Positions 1-7,478 of a stretch of DNA of 64,000 nucleotides are shown here, one piece after another. A model generated the notes under the pieces. The model was not told the DNA's origin. It saw only the letters and a list, made by a program, of their open reading frames with translations, and made no database searches. Positions within the stretch are counted from its first letter, which is position 1. Every line of letters begins with the position of its first letter. The position numbers were made by a program, and so were the translations under genes. Origin of the DNA: Hyphomicrobiales bacterium (GTDB lineage Bacteria; Pseudomonadota; Alphaproteobacteria; Rhizobiales; Methyloligellaceae); assembly GCA_021775555.1 (NCBI GenBank), contig JAJFHP010000040.1:1-64000 (forward strand), written 5' to 3'.

Positions 1-38
1 GATATTAGTGAAATTTGCGGACTGCCTCGGCGTGTCTG

Positions 39-66
39 ATGTCCGCTTTGGGTGATAAGCGGACAT
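39..66. repeat. Palindromic intergenic repeat, copy 1
   Basis: Two 10-base arms, ATGTCCGCTT and AAGCGGACAT, flank an 8-base centre, so the copy can fold into a hairpin or be bound as a dyad. The same arms recur at 789-816 and, shortened to 9 bases, at 835-863. A decayed half-copy (ATGTCCACT) follows at about 92-100. From memory this family is widespread between genes in Hyphomicrobiales; its function is not known to me. Confidence 0.8.
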
Positions 67-99
67 TTCCATCCCAAGGGTGGTATCAGCCGATGTCCA

Positions 100-651
100 C
101 TAAAGGTACGCTTCGATCGTCGATCTGAAGCGTGGCGACGATGGCCGGATCGGAGTGGAAAACCAGGCTGCCAGGTGACCGTTTCTGGCAATGACGTACT
201 TGTAGAAATTCCACTTTGGTATGGCGTTCGTGCCGGCAATGGAGCCCACCCGTTGGAAGAACGGGTGTTGGTTTGCACCTCTGGTCTTGACCTTCTCGGT
301 CAAGGGAAAGGTGATGTTCAGTTGCGAACGGTATATTTCGCTTATCTGTCGGGCGTCACCGGGCTCCTGGTTCCAGAAATCTGCTGACGGCATGCAAAGC
401 ACCTGAAAACCATGTTGATGAAAGTCTTGATGGAGAAGCTGCAACTCACTCATCTGTTGCCGGAAACCACATTTCGATGCCGTGTTCACGACGACAACGG
501 TTTGCCCCGCATAACTTGATAGGGAGATCGTTTCACCGTTTATTCCCGTGAAGGCGATATCACCCATCGCCGTTTCAGGCGCATGAGGGTCAAGCACACC
601 CTGTCTTGGTGCGAATATCAGTGAAAGAGCTGAGAATATTGATCCAGACAC
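100..651 (-). CDS. Glutathione peroxidase family protein
   Basis: Predicted thiol peroxidase that reduces hydrogen and organic peroxides. The family signature is clear: NTASKCGF carries the peroxidatic Cys, a divergent NQEPG segment carries the conserved Gln, and KWNFYKY carries the conserved Trp. The length (183 residues from a GTG at 651) fits the family. The first 15 residues are mildly hydrophobic and could be part of an export signal. No good ribosome binding site supports either GTG 651 or the internal ATG at 567, so the start is uncertain. The gene stands alone, with palindromic repeats on both sides and no operon partner. Whether it uses glutathione or thioredoxin cannot be told from sequence. 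Confidence 0.85.
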   Translation of the reverse strand: MSGSIFSALSLIFAPRQGVLDPHAPETAMGDIAFTGINGETISLSSYAGQTVVVVNTASKCGFRQQMSELQLLHQDFHQHGFQVLCMPSADFWNQEPGDARQISEIYRSQLNITFPLTEKVKTRGANQHPFFQRVGSIAGTNAIPKWNFYKYVIARNGHLAAWFSTPIRPSSPRFRSTIEAYL

Positions 652-788
652 GGTGACATTTTACCCGAAATGAATGCCTTTGGTAACTTCTCAGCACGTC
701 ACTTTTGAAGGTCAACACCGAAACGGCAGATATCAGATAATGTTGACCAAGGAGGAGCCCAAAAATGGCTGCCTCCTTATGTTCGATA

Positions 789-816
789 ATGTCCGCTTTG
801 GGTCATAAGCGGACAT
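789..816. repeat. Palindromic intergenic repeat, copy 2
   Basis: Same 10-base arms as the copy at 39-66; the 8-base centre differs from copy 1 at one position (TGGGTCAT against TGGGTGAT). It lies upstream of the glutathione peroxidase gene and only 18 bases from the next copy. Confidence 0.8.
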
Positions 817-834
817 AAAACCACTAAGCTTGGA

Positions 835-863
835 ATGTCCGCTTTACCCCCAATAGCGGACAT
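835..863. repeat. Palindromic intergenic repeat, copy 3 (variant)
   Basis: Nine-base arms ATGTCCGCT and AGCGGACAT around a different, C-rich 11-base centre. The arms are conserved and the loop is not, which suggests that the dyad itself is what is maintained. Confidence 0.75.
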
Positions 864-1692
864 CTCTCAAACTTATCCCCGCCTGCCAAAACCTACTTTA
901 AACTCCGCCCTATCTCTTCCTCGCAACGGGATGCGGCTCGAGACCGTCTTGATCCGAGAGGCAAGAGAGCGGTTCCTGCTAAGACTCTTTGTCTGCGCCA
1001 CCGCCCTTTGGGCTACGTGAGCGCGGTTTGTGATTTACAAACCCCGTCCTCAAGCAGGCGATAGCCGGCAGGACAACTTAAGTGAGACGCCGGGCGGATT
1101 TCGACAAGAGGCTATCGTGCGGGCGCTGGAAGGCTGCCCTAAGATAATTGGATGCGCGGCCCTTCAGTGCTCCGCACAGTCCCTTGCGTGGGGATTAAAG
1201 CAACTCCCGGAACCCCATGGCTGCTGAACGAACAATGCTGCGCGGAAAGAGAGTGGCGACATGTGCAAGGTCTATTTTGCTCACGGCTATTCCTGCCTCC
1301 GGCAGGGCCTGCGCGGGCGCGCCTTTCTAGGCGGCGCCGTTCGGCCTTGCCTCGGCTACGCCTCGGGTACAGCGAGAAACGGAACTTCGTTGCTGTATTA
1401 TGCCAATCCAACCGTAGGGAGGCAGACCATTGAGGCCCGGCCGTTAGGCAGCCCGCGCGGAGGCCCGCGAAGCGGAACAGCCGTGAGCAAAAATAATCTG
1501 ATACAAAGCATCACCCTCAGACGACGGGTTCCTGTGGATTAATTCGTACCATGATGGTCCGGGCGCAAAACAGGTTGCGGCCTGGGTTGAGAACAGCCTA
1601 GGCTTGAGAGATAAAGACGCGCGCTATCATGATGTTGGCACAATTGTCAGCACTTGTTCCGCAGGAAACAAAATAAGACTTGGGAGGTCATC
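864..1692. other. Region without a convincing gene
   Basis: About 830 bases. Short open frames exist on both strands, but none has a ribosome binding site together with recognisable protein features. The stretch has several local hairpins (for example GGTTTGT/ACAAACC near 1025-1043 and CCTGCC/GGCAGG near 1292-1307) and the inverted-repeat element at 1274-1494. I checked it by eye for RNase P RNA, tmRNA and SRP RNA hallmarks and found none. Confidence 0.6.
1274..1494. repeat. MITE-like element with imperfect terminal inverted repeats
   Basis: The left end (1274-1293) and the reverse complement of the right end (1474-1494) share TTTTGCTCACGGCT, then differ at one base before TTCC. Similarity continues inward in a degraded form, with GC-rich GGGCCT and GCGCGGG blocks on both sides. 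The interior has no transposase. This suggests a non-autonomous mobile or repetitive element of about 220 bases. I saw no clear target-site duplication, so mobility is inferred. Confidence 0.5.
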
Positions 1693-2925
1693 GTGAACAG
1701 GTTTATCCAGCTGGCTATAACTCTCACATTCCTGTTCTCAGCACATCACGCCTCAGCAATGCCCTTTCCAAAATTCTTGTCCCCTGCCCCGGATGGATCA
1801 CTGGTCATTCAAGCCCAGGGCCTTCAGATCGGTGACAATGGCCTTCAAATCCAGCTTGGTGTTTCCGACGGCATGATCCTGAGTGTCCTGTCGCGAAACG
1901 GCTATAGCGATATCCGGATAACAAAGAAGAAACTGACCAAGGCAAACGCCGAGGCCTGCAAGAACGGAACGCGTTTCAAAGTGGAGATCAGCTTCGATGG
2001 CCGCATCCGCAAGGCGAAACGGATCGGCGATTGCCGCCCCGTGATCAACGCCGATATCGCGCGAAATATTCTCCGGAATAAAGGTTTCAGGAAAATCCAG
2101 CTGTCGCCCGATGGGGCAGGCTTCATTGCCGCTGCGTGCCGCAAAAACCGCCGTTTCAGGGTCAGGCTGGACCAGTTTGGCGATATCGCGGGCAAAAAGG
2201 TCCTCGGCCGGTGCGGCGGTTCCCTAACACAATATGACATCGCGGCTATTTTACGGACGCAAGGGTATAGCCGCATCCAGGCAAAACGGGTTCCCCGGGG
2301 CAATTTTTCCGTCCAGGCCTGCCGGGGTGACAACAGGTTCGAAATGCTGGTTGGCGATGATGGCGCTGTCCTGCGCGAGCGGCGGATCGGGCGCTGCGAT
2401 CCACCCATTCATCCCGCGACCATTCCCGCCGTGCTGGCCCGATACGGCTTCACGCGCATTGATGTCATCGACCGGAAACTGCCGCGCTATGTGGCCCATG
2501 CGTGCCGCGGCACCCAGCGGCTTGAGATCAGCATGAACCGCTTTGGCGAGATTGCCGATGAGAAATCAATCGGGCGCTGCGATCCGCCTCTAAGTGCCGC
2601 TGCACTGGAAGACCGGCTGCGCGGCATCGGATATGACACGGTTCGCATTGTGCGCGATGACGCCAGCGGATTTGTCGCAGAAGTTTGTGAAGAAGGCGCG
2701 CGCTTCCAGTTGCAATTGACCAGACATGGCGAAACCCTGAGCGAAAAGCGGGTGGGAGATTGCTCCTCACGACGCGTGAGGAAAATCCTGAAGCAACTTG
2801 AGAAGCAGGGCGTTCGCGACGCCAGGCTCTATGTCGATGGCTGCCGCAAGAACAAACGCGTCCGGATTATGCTTGACCAGTATGGCTCTGTTGTCAGGCG
2901 CAGTGTTATCGGCCCCTGCCGGTAA
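1693..2925 (+). CDS. Secreted protein of six tandem two-cysteine modules
   Basis: Predicted exported protein of 410 residues. I chose the GTG at 1693 because GGAGG sits five bases upstream and a clean signal peptide then starts at once (hydrophobic run to about residue 22, ending HASA-MP). After a linker, six modules of about 60 residues follow (about 61-114, 120-174, 180-235, 241-296, 301-357, 361-409). Each has the pattern GY/GF-x-x-I/V, basic strand, Cys, R/K-F, short strand, G, and a closing I/V/L-G-x-C. The two cysteines of a module are always 25 positions apart (89/114, 149/174, 210/235, 271/296, 332/357, 384/409), so each module probably has its own disulfide. The outline recalls PepSY-like folds, but I do not recognise the family. 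It is followed 48 bases later by another cysteine-patterned secreted protein. Confidence 0.75.
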   Translation: MNRFIQLAITLTFLFSAHHASAMPFPKFLSPAPDGSLVIQAQGLQIGDNGLQIQLGVSDGMILSVLSRNGYSDIRITKKKLTKANAEACKNGTRFKVEISFDGRIRKAKRIGDCRPVINADIARNILRNKGFRKIQLSPDGAGFIAAACRKNRRFRVRLDQFGDIAGKKVLGRCGGSLTQYDIAAILRTQGYSRIQAKRVPRGNFSVQACRGDNRFEMLVGDDGAVLRERRIGRCDPPIHPATIPAVLARYGFTRIDVIDRKLPRYVAHACRGTQRLEISMNRFGEIADEKSIGRCDPPLSAAALEDRLRGIGYDTVRIVRDDASGFVAEVCEEGARFQLQLTRHGETLSEKRVGDCSSRRVRKILKQLEKQGVRDARLYVDGCRKNKRVRIMLDQYGSVVRRSVIGPCR

Positions 2926-2973
2926 GATTTTTGGGGGAAAGTTGGTTGGTTCAAATCAGTATCGGAGATAGAC

Positions 2974-3303
2974 ATGCATCACATTGAAGGTTTCAGATCC
3001 CCCACGGTGTCCCGGTTCATATCGCACGCCATGCTGGCAGCTGTCCTGGCAGCACCCCTGTTGCTTGTCCCGGCGACCGCCAACGCCCAGGCAAAGCCGC
3101 TAACTGCACAGCAGGAAACAATGGTCCAGTGCCTGCTCCCCTGCAACAAGGGGGATGCGACCTGCCAGAATGGCTGCATACAGAATTCGCCCTCACCCGC
3201 CTATTCCACATGCGTCAAAACATGCGCCAACGCCACGGCGGCTCCGGGGCAACAACAAAGTCAGGCCAGTGATCTGAAGATTTGCGTTCAGGCCTGCAAT
3301 TAG
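2974..3303 (+). CDS. Small secreted protein with four CX3C motifs
   Basis: Predicted exported protein of 109 residues; I do not recognise a family. GGAG lies about eight bases before the ATG. A basic start and a hydrophobic stretch (about 19-34) end at ATANAQA, a good signal peptidase site near residue 38. The mature part has exactly eight cysteines, arranged as CLLPC (53-57), CQNGC (64-68), CVKTC (80-84) and CVQAC (104-108). Such spacing suits helical hairpins closed by disulfides, or metal binding. The gene follows the six-module protein in the same direction and may be co-transcribed with it. A later ATG (3031) would shorten the signal peptide and is less likely. Confidence 0.65.
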   Translation: MHHIEGFRSPTVSRFISHAMLAAVLAAPLLLVPATANAQAKPLTAQQETMVQCLLPCNKGDATCQNGCIQNSPSPAYSTCVKTCANATAAPGQQQSQASDLKICVQACN

Positions 3304-3368
3304 AGCCTGTTCAGGAAGCAGGGCCGGTTTAGAAAGCAGATTGAACCTGGTCTTGGTGTCGATGACCG

Positions 3369-3767
3369 CTAATCAGACTTCAGCTTCCGCGCCACGCGGG
3401 CATCGAACTTGGCAACATGAACAACCACGCGGTTGTGGGTGCCAGAGCCAATCTCCTCAATCTCGTCTTCAGCCCGCACCTTCAATTGCAGCTGGCGTCC
3501 ATCGACTTTCACCAGTTCTGCCGTGGCTGTCACTTTCATACCGACCGGAGTTGCGGCGATATGAGAGACATCGAGATGCGTGCCGAGGCTCTGCTGGCCC
3601 TCGGGCAAATGCGGATCGATGCAGGCAAGCGCAGCAGCCTCGATCACGTTGATCATCACCGGAGTCGCCAGCACGCCGACCTTGCCGCTACCGACGCTCT
3701 CGGCGGTATGCTCAGGGCCAACAACCAGTTCCGCTGTGCCTGTCAGGCCGGGTTTCAGTTCTGACAT
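3369..3767 (-). CDS. Hotdog-fold thioesterase (FlK-like)
   Basis: Predicted acyl-CoA thioesterase of 132 residues. The sequence has the hotdog layout of the fluoroacetyl-CoA thioesterase-like group: an N-terminal strand region ending in VGVLATP, a long central helix (VMINVIEAAALACI), and strands starting LGTHLDVSHIAATP and VGMKVTATAELV. The natural substrate cannot be read from sequence; members of this group often hydrolyse small acyl-CoAs. It begins three bases after the stop codon of the class IV aminotransferase, so the two are almost certainly one transcript. That suggests a shared role in amino acid or short-chain acyl-CoA turnover, which is inference. Confidence 0.75.
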   Translation of the reverse strand: MSELKPGLTGTAELVVGPEHTAESVGSGKVGVLATPVMINVIEAAALACIDPHLPEGQQSLGTHLDVSHIAATPVGMKVTATAELVKVDGRQLQLKVRAEDEIEEIGSGTHNRVVVHVAKFDARVARKLKSD

Positions 3768-3770
3768 TGA

Positions 3771-4628
3771 TTACCCACCATGCGCCCAGTCCCAATAGAG
3801 TTCGCGCGCTCGGGTGTAGAGCGGGCCAGGCTGGAGACCGCGCTGCTGGATTTTCGTTACCGGCATCAGCTTGAAGTAATTTCCTGACGCGAAAATCTCG
3901 TCCGCTTCCTCGAAATCCTCAAATGTGAGGGAACGCTGGTGAACGCTTACGCCAGCGTCTTCCAGCAGCTTGACCGTGCGCTGACGCGTCACGCCATTCA
4001 GGAACGTGCCGTTGGGAAATGGCGTATGCACCTCGCCGTCCTTGGCCATGAACACATTGGCCGTCGCCAGTTCCGCCACATGGCCAACGGGGTCGAGCAC
4101 CAGCGCATTGTCAAAACCCTTCTCAGCCGCCTCGGCCAGTGCCCTCGCGGAGTTCGGGTAGAGGCACGAGGCCTTGGCATTGACGGTTGCCTGGTCAACC
4201 GCCGGGCGGCGATAGCTTGAGCGGGTCACGGAAAACCCCGTTGGCTCCGGCATGGGCAACGCATAGACGCACATGCAGAACACGGTGCTGTCGGGGTTTG
4301 GCGGCACAGAAAAGCGCCCGCCATCCTGGGCCCAGTACATGGGGCGGATATACAGCTCGGCACCGGGATCGAATTTTCCCACACCATCTTGCGCAATCTC
4401 GATGATTTCGCCTGTCTTGAGGCCGGGCTTCAGCCCGAGAGCGAGAGCTGAATTGTTCACCCGCTCGCAGTGGAGGTCCATATCTGGCGTCACGCCTTCA
4501 AAGGCGCGAGCGCCATCGAATACGGTCGATCCAAGCCAGGCGGCATGGTCCCGGGGCCCGAGCACTTGTGGGTTTCCCTCGCGCCATGTGCCATCAAAAA
4601 ATGTCCAGGTCTGTGACCACTCGGTCAT
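3771..4628 (-). CDS. Class IV (branched-chain-like) aminotransferase
   Basis: Predicted PLP enzyme of the fold-type IV family that contains branched-chain aminotransferase and D-amino acid transaminase. The 285 residues match family length. VFDGARAF (about 36-43) is the entry motif, NAKAS (about 150-154) holds the PLP lysine K152, GHVAELATANVF carries the conserved Glu and Asn, and FLNGVTRQRTV is the phosphate-binding turn. It lies just upstream of a thioesterase gene with a 3-base gap. True IlvE proteins are usually somewhat longer, so a specialised transaminase or aminodeoxychorismate lyase-like activity is possible; branched-chain transamination is the default reading. Confidence 0.8.
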   Translation of the reverse strand: MTEWSQTWTFFDGTWREGNPQVLGPRDHAAWLGSTVFDGARAFEGVTPDMDLHCERVNNSALALGLKPGLKTGEIIEIAQDGVGKFDPGAELYIRPMYWAQDGGRFSVPPNPDSTVFCMCVYALPMPEPTGFSVTRSSYRRPAVDQATVNAKASCLYPNSARALAEAAEKGFDNALVLDPVGHVAELATANVFMAKDGEVHTPFPNGTFLNGVTRQRTVKLLEDAGVSVHQRSLTFEDFEEADEIFASGNYFKLMPVTKIQQRGLQPGPLYTRARELYWDWAHGG

Positions 4629-4714
4629 GGCTCTTTCCTCTCACACGCCCTCAACACATTGAGCTGGTGGCAAAGTAACGCTGTCACGTGCAAGAAACCA
4701 GCGAGGAAATATCC

Positions 4715-5452
4715 TTATACCCCAACCCGCCCGAAGCCCGGGACCTTGAGGGCGGGGTGGCGAAAATCTATCCCGATGACGGCGCCGAGAATATTAATCT
4801 CGAACCCTTCGACCCAGGCGAGCGTCAGGCCGGTATATCCGCCGAATGAAATTCGAAAGCCGGTCCCTGAAGGCGTGATGGAGAACCAGCGCCCATCGGT
4901 GGGAAAGTCCTTGCCGATGGCTGTGGGTGGCAGGGTGGCGGCAAGCTCCGGGATATTGGCAAGGACCGAGGCTATGAAGGTGTTGGAGTTTGGCCCGGGC
5001 CAGACGCGATAATCGCCGCGGTCAGTATAGACGTAGTTGGCAATACCGGCACGGATCATCGGAATCAACCGATCGGCGTCTTGACCACGCACCTCATGCA
5101 CAACCCGGGGGTCATTGCCATACCAGCGCCCGTCCGGGGCGTAATTGTTACGGCGAACGGGATGTCCCCATCCAACCTTGTCCCAACGCTCATAGGCGGT
5201 TGCCCCCTCTTCTTTCAGCACGATCCAGCTGTGGGTGGCGAACACGCCTTTCCAGCGACCGGTCCGCGCGGAATAAATACGGACCATCGCCGGCTTGCTC
5301 CGGGAGGCAGGTGGAAGCGTTCGGGTGCTGGACCAGTTGGCCGTAGCCCAGCTTGAGGGATGAGCCTTGCTCCACCAATGCGCAGCATGAAGCCCGAGCG
5401 GCGTTACCACCATGAGCAGAAAAGCTAAAATGAACATTTTGAGGAATCGCAC
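4715..5452 (-). CDS. DUF3750 family protein, probably exported
   Basis: Protein of about 245 residues whose central part matches my recollection of DUF3750: THSWIVLKE, YERWDKVGWGHPV, then PGPNSNTF and LPPTAIGKDF. The function of the family is unknown; the His, Cys-free SxT-rich core and the PGPNSNTF motif recall papain-like or NlpC-type hydrolases, but that is only a guess. I prefer the GTG at 5452: it has AGG upstream and yields a basic start (MRFLK) followed by a hydrophobic segment, as in a signal peptide or membrane anchor. ATG 5437 would remove the basic residues; ATG 5512 adds an unlikely N-terminus. No operon partner is evident. Confidence 0.65.
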   Translation of the reverse strand: MRFLKMFILAFLLMVVTPLGLHAAHWWSKAHPSSWATANWSSTRTLPPASRSKPAMVRIYSARTGRWKGVFATHSWIVLKEEGATAYERWDKVGWGHPVRRNNYAPDGRWYGNDPRVVHEVRGQDADRLIPMIRAGIANYVYTDRGDYRVWPGPNSNTFIASVLANIPELAATLPPTAIGKDFPTDGRWFSITPSGTGFRISFGGYTGLTLAWVEGFEINILGAVIGIDFRHPALKVPGFGRVGV

Positions 5453-5558
5453 CTTTGCCTGACCTTTCAGGCAACATAAGTCACCAAATATGTCTGGGGG
5501 ATTAATAACCAAATGCAGCCAAAAGGTGGCAAGTCAAATGCCCGGTACCTGCGTATGA

Positions 5559-6662
5559 TTACACACGCGAAGATTCTGGCGGTGCATTGAGAAATCGCTC
5601 GGTTCCAAAAGGCGCGAGAAGCTCATGGCGGTTTCCGGTCAGGAGCTCTTCAGCGACCATGGCACCAACCGCCGGACAGAGCGTGACACCCGAATGCATC
5701 ACCGCCACACTAAGCCCCGAAATACCGTGCGGGCGACCAATGACGGGCAGGCCATCGGCTGGCGTGGGGCGATAACCAGTGGTAGTGCGCTCCAGAACGA
5801 GCGGTTCGCTGTTCTTCAGTGCTGAGCCCAGCCGGCGGATCAGTTCCTCACCACCGCTTTTCGGGTCATCCGCCAGTTCCGCACCCTGGAAATCAGAGCC
5901 GGCGAGAATTTGTCCATTGGCTTTCTGGCGCATATGCAACCCTTCCGCCAGAACCAGCCCGTTCAAGACCCTGGAAACCGGCTTGGTATGCGCCAGCAAT
6001 CCGGGCGGTGTGGAGAGCGGCAAGTCATAGCCCACTTCGCGGACGAGCTCCGGTGTCGCGGCCCCCGCGGCAATAACAACCTCGTCGGCGGAAATGGTCT
6101 TGTCGCCCGCGCGCACGCCGGTTACACGCCCGTCCTCAACTGCTAATCCGTCGACCCGTGCACCGGTTCGCAACTCAGCGCCCTCATCCACCGCCGCGGC
6201 GGTTAGAAGCTCCGCAACCTCCTGCGCTTCGACAGCGCCTTCATCATGCGCATGGGCGGCAACCTCGGTCTCCAGCGCCAAGTTCGGCTCAAGGCTTTTA
6301 ACGCGCTCACCGTCGATGATCTCAATCCGGTATCCCCAGGCAGTATTTCGGGCGACGAACTCTTCCAGGTCCATGCCTTTTGCCGGTAGATACACCGACC
6401 CCGACAGGGAAACGGGAAGCTGCGGCAAAGCGGCAGATAAGCGCCGCCACTCGCCCATGGAATGGTGACGCAGGACAAAATACTCCTGGGCAAAGTGATA
6501 ATTGGAATTGATCCAGCTGAAGGAGTTGGGGGTGGCCACGCCGCCAGGTTCACATGCCTCCAGAATGGTAACGTGAACCCCTGAACGGGTGAGGTGCCAT
6601 GCGATGGAGGCGCCGATGATCCCGGCGCCAACAATGATGATTTCCGGCCCCTTGCGCGCCAT
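5559..6662 (-). CDS. FAD-dependent glycine/D-amino acid oxidase family protein
   Basis: Predicted flavoenzyme of the DAO family, 367 residues, oxidising an amine or D-amino acid. A Rossmann FAD-binding motif (IVGAGIIGASIAWHL, about 9-23) starts the protein, followed by an acidic residue at the end of the second strand (ILEA). The second FAD segment (DEVVIAAGAATPELV) and the C-terminal TGYRPTPADGLPVIG that closes over the flavin are both present. A strong ribosome binding site (AAGGGG) precedes the ATG. The substrate is not predictable. No amino acid racemase or transporter lies next to it. Confidence 0.8.
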   Translation of the reverse strand: MARKGPEIIIVGAGIIGASIAWHLTRSGVHVTILEACEPGGVATPNSFSWINSNYHFAQEYFVLRHHSMGEWRRLSAALPQLPVSLSGSVYLPAKGMDLEEFVARNTAWGYRIEIIDGERVKSLEPNLALETEVAAHAHDEGAVEAQEVAELLTAAAVDEGAELRTGARVDGLAVEDGRVTGVRAGDKTISADEVVIAAGAATPELVREVGYDLPLSTPPGLLAHTKPVSRVLNGLVLAEGLHMRQKANGQILAGSDFQGAELADDPKSGGEELIRRLGSALKNSEPLVLERTTTGYRPTPADGLPVIGRPHGISGLSVAVMHSGVTLCPAVGAMVAEELLTGNRHELLAPFGTERFLNAPPESSRV

Positions 6663-6685
6663 TGGTTCCCCTTACAAACCGTGCC

Positions 6686-6994
6686 TTAAGAGCACACCCG
6701 CGCCTTGGCCACACAATGCCGGTGCTGCAGCAGGTATTTTTCGAACCACGGCCCGCATTTTGTCCGCACACGGCCCATGCGCACGCGCCTGGGCGCCTTT
6801 TCGATTTTCAGCTGATCGACCTTTGCCAGAAGCTTGTTGATGGCCGCGCCCACTGCACCTGTTTCATGGAACATATCGGTGCCATTGTGACTCGCCTCCA
6901 TGGTCTTGCAGGCCGCCTGGACTCTGTCCGGCGTCACCACGAAAACCAACCCCATGGCGAGAACAACACCCGCCGCAACCTGAACTCCACGCAT
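6686..6994 (-). CDS. Small secreted four-cysteine protein
   Basis: Predicted exported protein of 102 residues with no recognised family. The ATG at 6994 has an excellent GGGGG ribosome binding site and opens a signal peptide (hydrophobic 6-21, cleavage near VQA-AC at 28). The mature chain has only four cysteines (29, 80, 94, 101), which could form two disulfides, and is rich in Arg/Lys between 62 and 80. Upstream extension to 7084 is unlikely because it precedes the strong ribosome binding site. It sits 23 bases upstream of the oxidase gene on the same strand and might be co-transcribed with it. Confidence 0.6.
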   Translation of the reverse strand: MRGVQVAAGVVLAMGLVFVVTPDRVQAACKTMEASHNGTDMFHETGAVGAAINKLLAKVDQLKIEKAPRRVRMGRVRTKCGPWFEKYLLQHRHCVAKARVCS

Positions 6995-7065
6995 CTTCAC
7001 TGCCCCCTGAAATAATCCCTCAATGATGACGATTATAATCGGGGTGTGGCATGCCAGCCAAGACG

Positions 7066-7097
7066 AAAAAAGAGGCAGGCCCAAACGGACCTGCCTC
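7066..7097 (-). terminator. Rho-independent terminator
   Basis: Perfect 8-base stem GAGGCAGG/CCTGCCTC with a 10-base loop. On the minus strand it is followed by six T residues. It lies 28 bases after the stop codon of the 43-residue gene and so ends that transcript before the next minus-strand gene. Confidence 0.85.
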
Positions 7098-7125
7098 CAA
7101 AATCCGGTAACTCGTTCCGGTACCG

Positions 7126-7257
7126 TTAGTTTTTGGGTTCGAAAACATTCACCCAGTCAGAGTCGGCCGTGCTGTCAATTGTCGGCATGGCGCTCGCAGC
7201 GCCTGCGCTGGCAATAAGAGACACAGCAATGGCAAGTGCACCAAATGTCGTTTTCAT
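7126..7257 (-). CDS. Exported 43-residue peptide
   Basis: Short gene read directly from the minus strand. It encodes 43 residues: a basic start (MKTT), a hydrophobic run to about residue 17, a signal peptidase site at AGAASA-MP near 23, and a mature peptide of only about 20 acidic residues (about 24-43) ending WVNVFEPKN. A proper rho-independent terminator follows at 7066-7097, which is strong evidence that this is an expressed unit. No family is recognised. The mature peptide has no cysteine, so it is not a classic bacteriocin-like peptide; a periplasmic or secreted role is inference. Confidence 0.55.
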   Translation of the reverse strand: MKTTFGALAIAVSLIASAGAASAMPTIDSTADSDWVNVFEPKN

Positions 7258-7478
7258 GAGAGTCACTCCATTAGTCATTTTCACACTACCGGCTCAAGGC
7301 GGTTGGGGGGTGCCCGCCGGCTTGTGCTGACATTTGGTGTCGAATCTCGTCTCGGAAAGGCTATCTCACGCTTGATTGAACGCAAGCGCAATTAGTGTGA
7401 TTACGCGCTACCGAACAATCTCGAATGCGTGATCAACCGTGCAGATAAACGCCCCCTCCCCTGCCGGGAGGATCTGCG

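Noticed and set aside
1139-1542. Several short open frames on both strands
   Set aside because: They fall in and around the inverted-repeat element and have no ribosome binding sites; their similarity to proteins would only reflect repeat translations.
864-1653. RNase P RNA, tmRNA or SRP RNA
   Set aside because: None of the conserved core sequences of these RNAs could be found by eye on either strand.
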